Of a DNA stretch of 64,000 bases, positions 32,890 to 43,254 are shown piece by piece. Location of the stretch: the NCBI RefSeq assembly GCF_014898055.3, contig NW_023601543.1, positions 64,183,782 to 64,247,781 on the forward strand, given 5' to 3'. Origin of the DNA: Talpa occidentalis (taxonomy: Eukaryota > Chordata > Mammalia > Eulipotyphla > Talpidae). The notes under the pieces are model-generated. The model was given only the letters and a program-made list of their open reading frames with translations. It made no database searches and was not told the DNA's origin. Made by a program: the position numbers and the translations under genes. The stretch's first letter is position 1. Every line of letters begins with the position of its first letter.

Positions 32890-33470
32890 GAAGACTATAA
32901 ACCGTGAAGGCACAATGTTAGGCTCCTGGACCTGTAACAGGGTGGTCCCCAGGAAAGGGGGAGGTTCCCTGCCCCACCCAAGGGAGGGTGGAGCTGAGCA
33001 GGAAGAGGAGAAGAAGAAGAGACTGAGGAAGGAAGGAAGCAGGATGGAGCCAGGAGACCTGGAGGAGGCGCGTGGAGCCTAGAGACACGTGAAGAAACTG
33101 TGCTTGTCTTTTGGTCGTGGACTGGGTGACACAGATGTGGGTGAGACCCGTGGGGAGGTGACAATGGCAGCTTTTATCTGGATGTTGATTTTGCTCTTTT
33201 CCTTCTGGGCTTGTCCGGTTGTTTGTGACCCTTTTCTGTGGGTCCCCACTGGAAGATGCTTTAGACTTGTGGCAGGCTTTGGGGCCTTGTCCTGGGCCAA
33301 TCCCATATGGATGGACTTTTACCCACGAGGGGACGGGTAACTCTGGATGCTTCATTTAGAAACTAGACTAGAAACTAGACTCTTTGCCTTTCCTGTATTG
33401 TTTCCTAGTTTTATTAAAGTTCCTTCCCATTAAAGTCTCCTATGTTTTGTGTTGATGCGGCGGATGGCAG
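32890..33470 (+). mobile_element. Possible endogenous retroviral LTR or composite repeat
   Basis: A GGA-rich block (32996-33060) precedes a unique-looking body that ends with two ATTAAA-type signals (TTATTAAAGTTCC and CCATTAAAGTC). LTR identity is suggested by this layout only. The frame 33089-33340 has a hydrophobic stretch but no known domain. A 12-bp tandem duplication, AGAAACTAGACT, lies at 33358-33381. Confidence 0.3.
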
Positions 33471-33529
33471 AACCCATTTAGAATAGGCAGGTTTGCAGGG
33501 TTTTTGGGCTGCCCCTCTCCCTGTCCTAT

Positions 33530-34725
33530 AACAGACCCAGTTCTAACTACGGTGCCAGTATGCTTCTCCACACCAACAAGCAGCTCTCGGACACCAGAAG
33601 GGTTTCTGAGAATACCACTCAGTTCTAATGCCATCTACCCGGAGACAGCATCAGATTTCAGAGGTTAAGGACCCAGCGTCCAAGACCACGTCCAGACCAC
33701 GTCCGCTGCAGATGCCTGTTGCCAAGTTTAGGCAGCACCTGTGTTTCTGACCAGCTGGCTACAGACGGGAGGTCTCAGTAGCCCCCCCTCAAGCTTCACG
33801 TCCCTGTAGAAAGCCCAGATTACTATCTGTGTTTCTATAAATTAGAGGTTCCCAGAACCCCCTCCTCAGGTTCAGTGAATTTACTAGAATGGCACACAGA
33901 GCTCAGGAGACCAATTTACTCAGTAGATCACAAAGGATATACCTCAGGAACAGCCAGCTGGAAGAGACGCATAGTGCAAGGTATGGGGAAAAAGCAGAGC
34001 TTATGTGCCCTCTCTCAGGGTGCTATTCTCCCCCAAATAGTCACATGTTCACCAACCTCCAGGTTGGCTCTCCAAAGTCCCTCTTTTTAACTTTGATGAA
34101 AACTTCATTCCATAGGCATCCAGATGAACTCAACCTGCAGCCCCTCATCCCTCTCCTTTCCCCACTCCCTGGAGGTCTGGGGGGTGGGAATGGAAGTTCC
34201 GACCTGACCTGCTAGTCAAGGGTTTGTTTCCCCTGGCAACCAGCCCCCATCCTTAGGTGCTTTCCAAGGTATCTCATTAACATAACAAAAGACTTTTACC
34301 ACTCTCAGGGAATTCCAAGGCTTTGGGAGCCTTGAGCTAGGAACTGTGGGTGAAGACCAAGTATGTTTGAGAAATATTTTAGTCATCCGAACCACCAAAG
34401 TGTATATTTCTTTTTTTTTAAAAGATTTTATTTATTTTTATGTAGAAGAACTGGGGTACAGGCCAGAAGTGCAGGAGGATGAGAGGATTCACCAGAGACA
34501 GAGTGGGGACAGAACAGGCAGACCGACTGAAATACACTGCTGAGGGGAGCAGCAGGCGAGTCAGGAGAGGTCTGCCGCGCCATGTGGGTCAGCTCCCTGG
34601 CCGGGGATCGAACTTGTGCTGCAGTGGCTGGTCATAGTTTGATATTGCTGAGACTTAAACCCTTGCGCCACCAGGGAGGCCCAAAATGTATATTTCTTAT
34701 AAATCACAATATCACAGGCACGAAA
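33530..34725. mobile_element. Old LTR material (ERVL/MLT2-like) split by a SINE
   Basis: CACACCAACAAGCAGCTCTC, CCCAGATTACTATCTGTG, GGTTCCCAGAACCCCCTCC, GAATGGCACACAGAGCTCAG, GTTCCCCTGGCAACCAGCCC-like sequence, GGGTGAAGACCAAGTATG, and after the SINE CTTATAAATCACAATATCACA, follow an LTR-type element I associate with the MLT2/ERVL group. No gag, pol or env sequence is visible. Strand and subfamily are unsure. Confidence 0.5.
34412..34682 (-). mobile_element. Lineage-specific tRNA-derived SINE, head B / tail B
   Basis: Target duplication AAAGTGTATATTTCT (34397-34411) and AAAATGTATATTTCT (34683-34697), one mismatch. The head reads, reversed, CTTAAACCCTTGCGCCACC, and the B box region is GGGGATCGAACTTG. 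The element sits in the 3' part of the LTR at 33530-34725. Confidence 0.94.
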
Positions 34726-34814
34726 AAAGGCCGGTGGGTTTAGAATTTGTGAACAAAGGGGCCGTGTCAAGAGAGGTGGGGTTAGGATAGTAGGTAGGGC
34801 TGGATTGCTCAGGG

Positions 34815-34910
34815 TCTTAAGACTGCGGTAGTCTGCTGTGATAATGCTGCTTAACAACTGGCCCGAACTCTCTGCGGCTTGCAACATCGAGTATTTATTT
34901 CTCACTAAGA
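34815..34910 (-). mobile_element. Possible MLT1-like LTR edge
   Basis: GTAGTCTGCTGTGATAATGC then CTTAACAACTGGCC and AGTATTTATTTCTCAC resemble the reversed 3' end of an MLT1-type LTR. It is short and diverged. Confidence 0.35.
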
Positions 34911-35548
34911 GCTCATTTAAATGCCTGTGTTCCCTGGGGCTCCATGGGGGCTCTGCAGGCCAGGGCTAGGACTCCTGGCATGGAGTTGGCGTCGTGTTAG
35001 CTCCACATTTCTCTGGGACCGAGATGGAAGGAAAAACAGCTACCCGAGACAGGTCTTTCTCGTGGTAAGGTGGATTATTGCAGCCACACCTTCCCTCTAG
35101 CAGAGACAGAATCGCACAGACCACCACGTCCTTTGCCACCTGACTGCACGCCTCCTAGAGGATGAGGGAGGAGATGTTTCCTGGTCTGCTGACTTAGGGC
35201 CTTATGACTGGCCCGGCCCATGGCATGTGGACAAATGTGACAGTTGCCATTTCCTCGGGCTGGGCTGCCTGAAGGTGCAGCTGCAGTGACCCCAGCTATG
35301 AATATTGGTGGTGGTGGGGGGAGGGCGGGGGGAGTTGCAGCACCACAAATCTGGCTTCGTAGGGCCAGGAATAGGAGATGCTGTGGTCCCTGGGAAAGTG
35401 ATGGGTTGAAATACGGAGAGAGTGAGGAGGCTTGGGGAGAGACCGTGGGAAGAGCATCAAATGAGAAGTTGGGGGCTCTGGACCCTTCCTCTGACACACC
35501 TCCCATGTGATTTCACATTTTACTGTACTTCTTTGGGCCCCAGTGGTA
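34911..35548. other. Unique sequence with G-rich run
   Basis: A GGTGGTGGTGGGGGGAGGGC-type run occurs at about 35305-35335. Nothing else was recognised. Confidence 0.4.
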
Positions 35549-35731
35549 GGGGTGCCAGATAAAATACAGGCTGACTGGTGAAAGTTGAAGTTTGAATAAA
35601 CAAAGCAATTTTTACTGTTAGTTTGTCCCAGGGATTGCATGAGGCATATTAAAAAATGATGCATTATTTATCTGAAATTCAGCTTTAACTGGGCGGCCTG
35701 TATTTCTTTTTGCTAAACCCAGCAACCTTAC
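35549..35731. mobile_element. Fold-back DNA transposon (MITE-like)
   Basis: The left arm GTGCCAGATAAAATACAGG and the right arm CCTGTATTTC...TTTGCTAAACCCAGCAACC are inverted relatives. The inner parts (GAAAGTTGAAGTTTGAATAAACAA against TTATCTGAAATTCAGCTTTAAC) also pair. The whole element is therefore close to one long imperfect palindrome, as in short non-autonomous DNA transposons. It encodes nothing. Confidence 0.65.
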
Positions 35732-35779
35732 CCAGGGGCCCGTTTGTACAATTTGGGGCTTAGATAATAGTCTCCAAGG

Positions 35780-36005
35780 CAGTGAAGCCTTGAGGCAAAC
35801 TCGCTGTGGATCAGCATCCTACCTGGGTGTGAGCCCAGCTCGGTCACGGGAACAGGTAGCCTTGCACAAGCTCCAAGTCTCATCTGTAAAATGGGACTAG
35901 TAATGGCCCTTCCCTCACAGGGTAGTCACGAGATTCGCTGACATCATGAGTACAAAGTGCTTAATGTGTGTTGGGTGCACAGCCCATGTTATTATTAGTC
36001 TCTAT
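35780..36005 (+). repeat. MIR SINE fragment
   Basis: CATCTGTAAAATGGGACTAG, CACAGGGTAGTCACGAGATTC and CATGTTATTATTAGTC fit the plus-strand MIR from core to 3' end. Confidence 0.75.
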
Positions 36006-36080
36006 TGTTGGTGTCATAGCGCTAAGGCCCATGGGCAACCACTCTTAATACCTGGATGGCTTCGAGCCTTTGTGCATAAG

Positions 36081-36122
36081 GTTGTGCATGTGTGTGCATG
36101 TGTGTGCATGTGTGTGCATGCA
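36081..36122. repeat. Four-copy 10-bp tandem repeat
   Basis: TGTGTGCATG repeats with a period of exactly 10 from 36081 to 36120. The first unit differs by one base. Confidence 0.92.
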
Positions 36123-36521
36123 CATGGGAGCACGTGTGGCATGTGAAGGTTAAGAAGCTGCTGGCCTTGCTCTCCAGGCACGGGCACTGGTGTCCAGCCA
36201 GCAGTTGTGGCCAAGTCCCACTACCCACTGCGTTCAACTCCCACAGTTAATAACATTGCAAAATGAAGCCCGGGGATGCATTCTCCCTTCCTCGGCATCT
36301 TTGCGGGCAGGTTTTTAATTTGAAGCAGGAGAAAAACCATCAGGTATTTGAGGCTCCTGGGGGGCAGCTAATGCTTCCTGTCAAATGCTCACCCTGGGGT
36401 GCTTTGTTACCCTGACACCTCCCGAACTCAGAGTCAGCGGCAAATTGCAGGACAAAATTCTTATGCTGCAAGTTTATTGCATATTCATAGAATTTAGGCC
36501 ATTAGGCGACATTAGCTTTTT
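36123..36521. other. Unique non-coding, possible regulatory
   Basis: Repeat-free. The part 36430-36510 is AT-rich, just before the L1 relic. No specific signal. Confidence 0.35.
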
Positions 36522-37075
36522 TTTTTTTAAACTTTTTATTGAAGTATAACCTACATTCAGAGAAGTACACATTTCCTAAGTGTGCAGCTTGATAAATTCT
36601 TACAAGCTGAAGGCACCCGTGCCGGAGCACCCAGGTAGAGACACAGAGCATCATCAGCTCCCACAAGAGCCCCTGTCACCCCCTCTCCTAGTCACGGCTT
36701 TCCCCAGGGGTGGTCTCCTGCCTGTGTAGAGAGTCACGGTCTGTCTTTGAATCTGACTTAAATGGGATCGTAACTGATGTCCTCTTTCGGTCTGACTTCT
36801 CTCGTTCGACCTTATGTGGTGAGATGTTTCCTCTTTGTTGCATGCAGTGTGTGTGATGATTCCATTTATTTACCCTTCCCTCTGTGGCTGGGCATTTGGG
36901 TAGGTGAGCCTTGCGGTGGACCTTCTAGTGCGTGCCTAGAAACCTTCTAGTGCATGGTGGAAACATGCAACACCTGCTGTGGGAGTGTCCATGCCCACAA
37001 GGGAAGCTAAAGGCCTATGTGTGTTCACCTCTACTCGATGAGGCCAAACAGCTTTCCACATCAGCTTTTCATTCC
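36522..37075 (-). mobile_element. L1 3' UTR/ORF2-end relic, reverse orientation
   Basis: It starts with a T run, then TTTTTATTGAAGTATAACC, CAGAGAAGTACACATTTCC, GTGCAGCTTGATAAATTC, CCCCTCTCCTAGTCACGGC and 'TTTACCCTTCCCTCTGTGGC'. It ends near AGGCCAAACAGCTTTCCACA. This is the classic reversed L1 3' end. Confidence 0.82.
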
Positions 37076-37309
37076 TAAGGCTGACACATCAAAGAAAGGA
37101 AAAATGTATAGTTAAAAATTTTTGATACCTTTTACATTCTAATAAATAGCTGTGGAAGAGAAATTAGCAATGGAGCAACGAGAAAGGGAAACGTCAGTTT
37201 CAACTCATGCAGTGAGTAGCTTTGAAAGTGCATTTTAAACGTGATCTGTTCCATCTGCTTTGTGAACTCCCCCTGCTAGAAGCTTCCCTGGTTCTTCCTT
37301 GTGAAAACA
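37076..37309. other. Unique AT-rich sequence
   Basis: Repeat-free. Nothing definite recognised. Confidence 0.35.
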
Positions 37310-37395
37310 AGTGCCTAAAGCACAGGCTCCTACAAGATCCCTGGGGAGCTTGTTCCAATGTAGACTTTGATTCACGAGGTCCTGACAGAACCTGG
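37310..37395. mobile_element. MER5-like fragment
   Basis: GATCCCTGGGGAGCTTGTTCC and GACTTTGATTCACGAGGTCC resemble the body of this DNA transposon group. A very short relic. Confidence 0.4.
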
Positions 37396-37589
37396 CAAGA
37401 ACTACTCTGAGTAGCAAGGGCCACCCATTCCAGGGGCCACTGCCAGATAGTGGTCACTCTGTGAACCCTCACCTGCTCCATCTACTTCACAGGCACAGAG
37501 GGCACAACTGCTGGCAGGCACTGGGGCTAGAAAAGGCGGGGGGTGGGGGTGGGGAGAGACCTTCTAGCAGCAGCACAGTGTGGCAAGAA

Positions 37590-37800
37590 AGCAGTAAAAA
37601 GACTGGGCTCTGGAATGGAGAAGAGCCACGATTGTGTCCTGGCTGAGCTTTATGAACTCTGTGACCTTGGGCAGGACACTTAACCTTCCTGGGCCTCAGT
37701 TTCCTCATTCATGAAATGGGATAATTTCCCCCCAAACTATAGGGGTGTTGTAGGAAATTCCTGATGGATACTGGGCACACAGTAGGCTGCTGAGAAGGAC
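37590..37800 (+). repeat. MIR SINE
   Basis: ACTCTGTGACCTTGGGCAGG, ACTTAACCTTCCTGGGCCTC, AGTTTCCTCATTCATGAAATGGG and GGGCACACAGTAGGCTGC are all present in order on the plus strand. A well-preserved copy. Confidence 0.88.
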
Positions 37801-37981
37801 TGGGGGGTCATGATTCCTGATGCATCTCAAAGAAATGTTTAGGTCAGTGGGATAAACATGCGCACAACCATATGTGTGCATACAAAGAGTTAGTCTTTGT
37901 CAAGGAGCTTAGAGTCCAGTAATGCAGGGCAAAGACAAACCGCCAATATAATCATTGCCAAAGTAGGGTATGTGTGAATAG
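37801..37981. repeat. Left part of an old repeat hosting a microsatellite
   Basis: TCAAGGAGCTTAGAGTCCAG resembles the old L2/MIR-era repeat with 'AAGGAGCTTACAGTCTAG'. Similar sequence seems to resume after 38080. Confidence 0.45.
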
Positions 37982-37991
37982 ATGTGTGTGT

Positions 37992-38079
<88 letters not shown>
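37982..38079. repeat. Compound (TG)n(GA)n microsatellite
   Basis: A TG tract from about 37995 to 38033 switches directly to a GA tract to 38079. One strand is alternating purine-pyrimidine and then pure purine, so both Z-DNA and triplex structures are possible. High length variation is expected. Confidence 0.97.
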
Positions 38080-38083
<4 letters not shown>

Positions 38084-39714
38084 GGAGAAACAAAGGAGGA
38101 GGTGAGAACCTCTCTGGAAAGCCTTACAGAGGCAGGGAAAATGGGCTTTGAAGGGTGAGGAGGAGCCTGCCTGGTGAATACAGCTGAGGGGTAAGGGTGG
38201 TCAGGGCATGTGCAAAAGCACAGAGACAAAAGAGTAGTCTGATTGCTCATGAACTACCAAGTCCAGAGGGGCTGGAAAGCAAGCCACATGGCAGCAAGAG
38301 GCTGGCTGCTGGGGTGGCAGAGCCTGGCCCACTTCTCCAAGGAGCTCAGATTCACACCCCAACAGAATTATTAAGAAAGGCTATGGGCCCCATGGCTGCT
38401 TTTTTCTGAGTCTTTCTTCCTCCTTCAAGGAAACCTTACCACTGCTTCTAGCTTTTGCATGCCTGACACGCTAATGCCCTTCCTCACTCCTGACATGTCC
38501 CCCATGACTCCTCCACGGGACCTTGCCTTAAAGTCAGGGGCCACAAGGTTGAGTTCAGAATTGGGGGCTCACAGCAAGGGTGGGGGCTTGGTGGCTCATA
38601 CCACTTCCTAAAGGTCACAGGGCTGGCTCCACATCTCTGCCTTTTGCTGCCCCTCCTCCTCCACCCCAGTAGGACATGTTGCCTGTGGAGACACCTCAGG
38701 CCTGAGTCTGGTGGGCACCAGAGAGACACCCTTTTGGAGCCCAGGCTGAATGGCGCGTCTGCTGCCTACTGGTCATCTCCTCTGCCAAGGAGTGTGCTGG
38801 CTCAAGCCAGGAAGCCAAGGAGACTGTTGGGTTTGGCTCCTGCAGGCGGGCCTCAAGCCAAAGCATTGTGTCCAGCCAGCCCTTGTGGAGGGTAAAGTAT
38901 GACACCAAGGTTCGTGGCTGCTCGGGAAGAAGGATCAGCAGGGCCTTTGGACCCCGAGCCAGGGTCCAGCCAGCTGCCTCTGGCTGTCCTTGATGCCTCC
39001 CTGGACAGGAGACATTTGGGGGGGAGGGGTGAGTGGAAACTCAAGATGGAGGGGCTTTCTGCATCCTTGAGTTTGAAGAAGCAGAACCCTTTGGCTCACC
39101 CAGATCATATTTATCTGTACCCCCTCCCGCGCCCTGTCTTCAAACTATTCAGTGGTGGGCCAGCTCGGGGAGAAGGCAGGTGGAGATGCGCATCCGATCT
39201 TGTCCTCCACCAGGCCCCTGCCCATCCTGGGGTCCCCTGACACAGCCATCAAAACCATGACTTGGATCAACCTCCTCATTCTTCAGGTGAAGAAATGGAT
39301 GCCCAGAAAGGGCTTGGGGAGCAGGGTGCAGGGATAGGCAGTGGGGGCACAGATCCGTGTGGCTGTCTCTCAGTGTCAAGGGTCGCCGAGCTCCTGAAGC
39401 TGGTCCTCTGGGGTGAAAAGCAGGCAGATTCGATTCCCTGAGCCCAAGGAGGAGCCCCATCCTCAAGGAGGGAGTGTCAGAGCCACAGATCAGCTGGACA
39501 CAGCCTGTACTACAGGGGTGCTGCTAGGAGGAAGGGCCACAACCCAGCGGGTGGGGGGCAGTGGTCCTCGGGGGTCGTTTCTCCCCCACCCCATCACAGC
39601 TCCCATTGGCTCTGTGTTGATCCCTGCTGGATGCCGAGACCCTGCCACCTCCTGGGGCTCCGGACTGACTGGACCCCCCTCTTTAGCAGCCGTCTACTCC
39701 CCCTCCCCTTCCCC
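38080..39714. other. GC-rich unique non-coding sequence
   Basis: The first 200 bp (38080-38260) resemble the tail of an old repeat (CTCTCTGGAAAGCCTTACAGAGGC). Beyond that nothing was recognised. Frames of 105-127 codons on both strands are not known proteins. Confidence 0.4.
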
Positions 39715-39955
39715 AGCCATTAGACGGGAAGCTGCCATATTAATGTCCTTTCTTCATTCTGAGCAGGCCAGTGGTACCGCTGCCAGGTTTTCCTAATGAT
39801 TTGTCCTGGCAGCAGAAATATTACAGCGATGATTTCATGTAGAATTTCATTTGCTGGGTTTTTTTTTTTTTTAAATCCCTTGAAGAAGGGGCTGAACGAT
39901 TAATGGGTCTTTGCAAGATCAAAGCTCCGTGTGGCAAAGAGCGAATCATAATCGG
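39715..39955. promoter_or_regulatory. Candidate regulatory island
   Basis: Repeat-free sequence with CATATTAATGTCC, TTTCCTAATGATTTG and ACGATTAATGGG homeodomain-type cores around a T run (39859-39872). Suggested as regulatory by motif density only. Confidence 0.3.
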
Positions 39956-39959
39956 AGCT

Positions 39960-40135
39960 AACACTGATTGGGGACTTGGAGTGTGCCAGCCACTGTCTCA
40001 CCGTTGCAACAATTCTCTGAGGCAGGCACCGCTCGTAGGCTCATTATTGAGACACAGAGGGGCCAGCAGTGGCCAGTGTCACTGCCCAGGTGGTAGCAGG
40101 ACGGGAAGTTAGAGTGGCCTGGTTCCTGTGTTCTC
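39960..40135 (-). repeat. MIR SINE fragment
   Basis: GAGTGTGCCAGCCACTGTCTC, GCAACAATTCTCTGAGGCAGG and 'CATTATTGAGACACAGAGG' fit the reversed MIR. Confidence 0.7.
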
Positions 40136-40449
40136 CATCACCTGGCTATGCCCCCACGTGAAGGTGTGGGGAGAGCCCTGGATTGGGAGCCCAGGAGCCC
40201 AGGAAATTGCATACAATGAGCTCTCCGCCCCCCACCATGCCTCGAGCTATACCCAGTCAGAGGTCAGGCCAAATCCTAGTCACCAGGAATCCTGAGGGGT
40301 TCTGCTTTCACAGGCCGGCTGCTAGGTGGGGACAGGGCCTGGCTCATGGGCAGTACTGACGCCCCATTACTCTTGTACTGAGCAGGTCGTCTGGTGCCTC
40401 AATTTCCCCATTTCTTCTTATGAGAGATAATAATGACTATCAGTTATGC
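40136..40449. other. Unique non-coding sequence
   Basis: Nothing recognised apart from a weak plus-strand MIR phrase (CCTCAATTTCCCCATTTC) near 40397. Confidence 0.4.
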
Positions 40450-40640
40450 TATCATTTATCATTGCATAAAATGTGCCTACTCCTCATGGCAGGCCTGAAA
40501 GTGGTGTATTATTAGCCCCTTTTATAGATGAGGAGATTGAGGCTTGGAATTTATTACCTTGGCTCAAGGCCACGCAGTCCATGGTTGAGCAGGTGCCAAT
40601 ACAGATCTGTTTAGAAGTCAAAACCAGGATGTTTTCCAGC
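40450..40640 (-). repeat. MIR SINE fragment
   Basis: TATTAGCCCCTTTTATAGATGAGG, GATTGAGGCTTGGAATTTATTACC and CAAGGCCACGCAGTCC match the reversed MIR core. Confidence 0.78.
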
Positions 40641-40656
40641 ACCTCTGGCTCACTTT

Positions 40657-40931
40657 ATTTTTTTTTAAAGATTTATTTTATTTATTTATGCATATAAGAG
40701 CTGGGGTACAGGCCAGAGGTGCAGGGGGTGAGAGGATCCACCAGAGACAGAGTGGGGAACAGAACAGGCAGACGGACCGAAATGCACTGCTGAGGGGAGC
40801 AGCGGGTGAGTCAGGAGAGGTCTGCTGCGCCATGTGGGTCACTTCCATGGCCGGGGATCGAACTAATGCTGCAGTGGCTGGCGATAGCTTGATAGTTCTG
40901 AGACTTAACCCCTGTGCCATCAGGGAGATCC
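40657..40931 (-). mobile_element. Lineage-specific tRNA-derived SINE, head B / tail B
   Basis: Exact target duplication CTGGCTCACTTT lies at 40645-40656 and 40932-40943. Reversed head: GACTTAACCCCTGTGCCATC. B box region: GGGGATCGAACTAATG. Tail: TTATTTATTTATGCATATAAG. Confidence 0.95.
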
Positions 40932-40949
40932 CTGGCTCACTTTCTTCAA

Positions 40950-41160
40950 GAAAACATTGGCCAGGTGCTAGGCACTTCTTGGGGATGATCTTTTCTTGAA
41001 ACACCCTGCGAGGTTATGGTTATGATCTCCCATTTTACAAATGATGACACAGGTTCAGAGAGGCTTTATAGGTTGCCCAAGATCACACAGCTCAGTGGTG
41101 TTAGGTCTGATTTTCCAGCCTAAATCTGTTTGCCTCCAAACCCTCCTTCTCTCTCCATGA
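40950..41160 (-). repeat. MIR SINE fragment
   Basis: CCATTTTACAAATGATGACAC, TTCAGAGAGGCTTTATAGG, TTGCCCAAGATCACACAGC and TAAATCTGTTTGCCTCC give a clear reversed MIR. Confidence 0.82.
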
Positions 41161-42180
41161 TGTCATATATGCGGAATAGCAGTTAGCTAAATATGACTAC
41201 TTCATACAGGAGGCCACCTGGTTGTTGTCTCTAAAGGAGCAGAGAAAAGAGAGTGTTTTAAAGGCATAGTTGGGGGAAAATAGACAGGATACTTGGAAAA
41301 ACCTCCTGACTGTATTAGCTTGAAGATTCCAGAGCAAGGTGCCACCAGAGACAGGGGTTCATGCATCAGTCTGCCTATCTATCTGTCCATACATCATCTA
41401 TCCATCCATCCACACATCCCTGATCTTTGAGGAGAAATCAAGAACCCTGGGGTGTTCTGCTGACCTGTCTGCTCAGTAAGTCTGTGTCACCTGTCCTGGG
41501 TATGACCTCAAGGAAGGAAAGGTGCCTCTGAGTGCATGGGGTAATTATGCAGGGTAGCCTCCCTCCTGTCAATGGGTGGGTATTCTTCTCACTGTGGCCT
41601 CCCCTCCACGGGGGCAAAGGCAGTTAGGGGCTGGGATGTCTAGGCACTTTCGTCTTCGGAAAAGACCTGGGGTTAGAAAACCTGGAGTGGGGAGAGAGGT
41701 TGACAATTTGCTGGGGTGACTCTGAAACTTCCCTTCTCCCAGGATTTACATTGGAGGGAACACGCCCTACATCTCTCCCTCCCACACCCACATCTACCTA
41801 GCAAAGGGGAATTTAGGGTGGGGTGGGTAAAGGGGAGGGCCCAGAAGAGGTCCATTCAGGAATCCTACTTGGCTTTTGCGGCCTCTGGTTCCACTTCATT
41901 GATTGGATTTTCCCCTAATCACCAGCCTGGGACGCACACCCGAAGGACTGCTCACTGCATTTTTGGGATTCGTCCTTTGGAATCTGCCCAAGATCCTCTG
42001 CTCTCTTCTGGCTCTTGTCCCAACCCCGATGGCACTCTGGAAAATGCCTGAGCTTTTAAACTTGGTTTTCTCCCTTTCCTTCCCTCTCCCAGTGCCGCTG
42101 GCCCCCAATCACTTTGAGAACTTTCTGCAGCCCTCACAGCTGTATCTCCTACTTCTCAGCAGTGAAGCCTCATGGTGGCA
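41161..42180. other. Unique sequence with short ATCC/ATCT run
   Basis: A degenerate tetranucleotide run (CTATCTATCTGTCC...CATCTATCCATCCATCC) sits at about 41375-41420. The rest is unassigned. Confidence 0.45.
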
Positions 42181-42260
42181 GCCTGTTTAATTCGGTTCAA
42201 CAAATATTTATGGGCCCTAATCCATGCCCCGTGCCAAGGCCCATGTAAGGCCCAGGAAGC
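42181..42260 (+). repeat. Old L2/MIR-era repeat fragment
   Basis: GGTTCAACAAATATTTATGGGCC followed by CCCCGTGCCAAGGCCCATG. Same family as 3036 and 32561. Confidence 0.5.
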
Positions 42261-42394
42261 AAAAGCGGCCAGCAGCCAGCAGCCTGGGTCTGCAGCCCGA
42301 CTCTCCCGTTACTGGCGGAGCAAACTTCTGCACATGAACCTCACTACAAGGAGGCTGCCTTGCGCGTCCCTTCCATGTGTGCTAGCTCCGCTAG

Positions 42395-42560
42395 CCCTTG
42401 CAGGCCTTCACTTAGTTCAAGTCAGTGCCCATTTTTCAGATGACGAAACTGAGACCTGGAGAGTTTCCCACTTACCCTAGTTCACCCAGCCAGTGTGGCA
42501 GAGTGGAGACAGGCACTCCTGCGGATTTGGCTTCCAAAATCTGCACAGTCCTCCTTGATT
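42395..42560 (-). repeat. MIR SINE fragment
   Basis: CCATTTTTCAGATGACGAAAC, GAGACCTGGAGAGTTTCCC and GTTCACCCAGCCAGTGTGGC match the reversed MIR. A short plus-strand MIR phrase (CCTCTGTTTCCTCCATTGTG) follows at about 42585. Confidence 0.75.
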
Positions 42561-43222
42561 CACTGGGCTCGGTTGATTTCCTGGAACCTCTGTTTCCTCC
42601 ATTGTGAAATGGGGACAATTTTGTTAGCAATCCTAAATGAACCTTGGTGGGGGCTTTGAAAAATGCTACCTGGGTTGCTTTCTTATTAGGATTATGAAGG
42701 GGGCCAGGGCAAGTTGCTATGCTCTGCAGAACGATAGATAACTGATCTTAGGGCCTCATTACAAGCTCAGGAAAGCGCTCGCTGAATGGGCGAGTGTTCA
42801 TCTTCCGCAGCCAGCAGCACCCCCGGTCAGCACCCTCCACAACCAGCATCTGCTCACGAGCCTGGAACCCCATAAATGCACATTCCTTGTGTTTTGCTTC
42901 CTTAGAGCTCCAGGCGCGCACCCTGGAGTGTCAGATCACAGAATGTTCTGGGAGTTTGAAGGAGTCCCTTGAAGACCATCCAGTGAAAATCCAACACCAT
43001 CATGACAGAGTAGTTGAAGTTGAGACCCAGAGAGGGCCTGGGCAGAGGCAGAGCTGGGCCACGCAGGCAGCTGTTAGCACTACCCCATGAGGTGCTGGTC
43101 TGTTGGTAACTTCACTGCTCAGCCTCTCCGGCCTGAAAGTGCACGTCCTGGGGAAAGTCTGGGGCAGGATCCTGGGAAGGTGTGTCGGGAGGGGAAAGGG
43201 AGCGTGAGGAGCCGGGAGGGAT
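42561..43222. other. Unique non-coding sequence
   Basis: A faint reversed MIR trace lies at 42975-43060. Nothing else was recognised. Confidence 0.4.
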
Positions 43223-43254
43223 GGCGGGGCGGGGCGGGGGCGGGGGGGGGGGGG
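43223..43254. repeat. G-run with quadruplex potential
   Basis: GGGGCGGGGCGGGGGC followed by 14 consecutive G residues. At least four G tracts with one-base loops are present on the plus strand. Confidence 0.9.

Noticed and set aside
33089..33340. Short frame with a hydrophobic stretch resembling a signal anchor
   Set aside because: It sits within likely LTR or composite repeat sequence and matches no known protein. Hydrophobicity alone arises easily from T-rich DNA.
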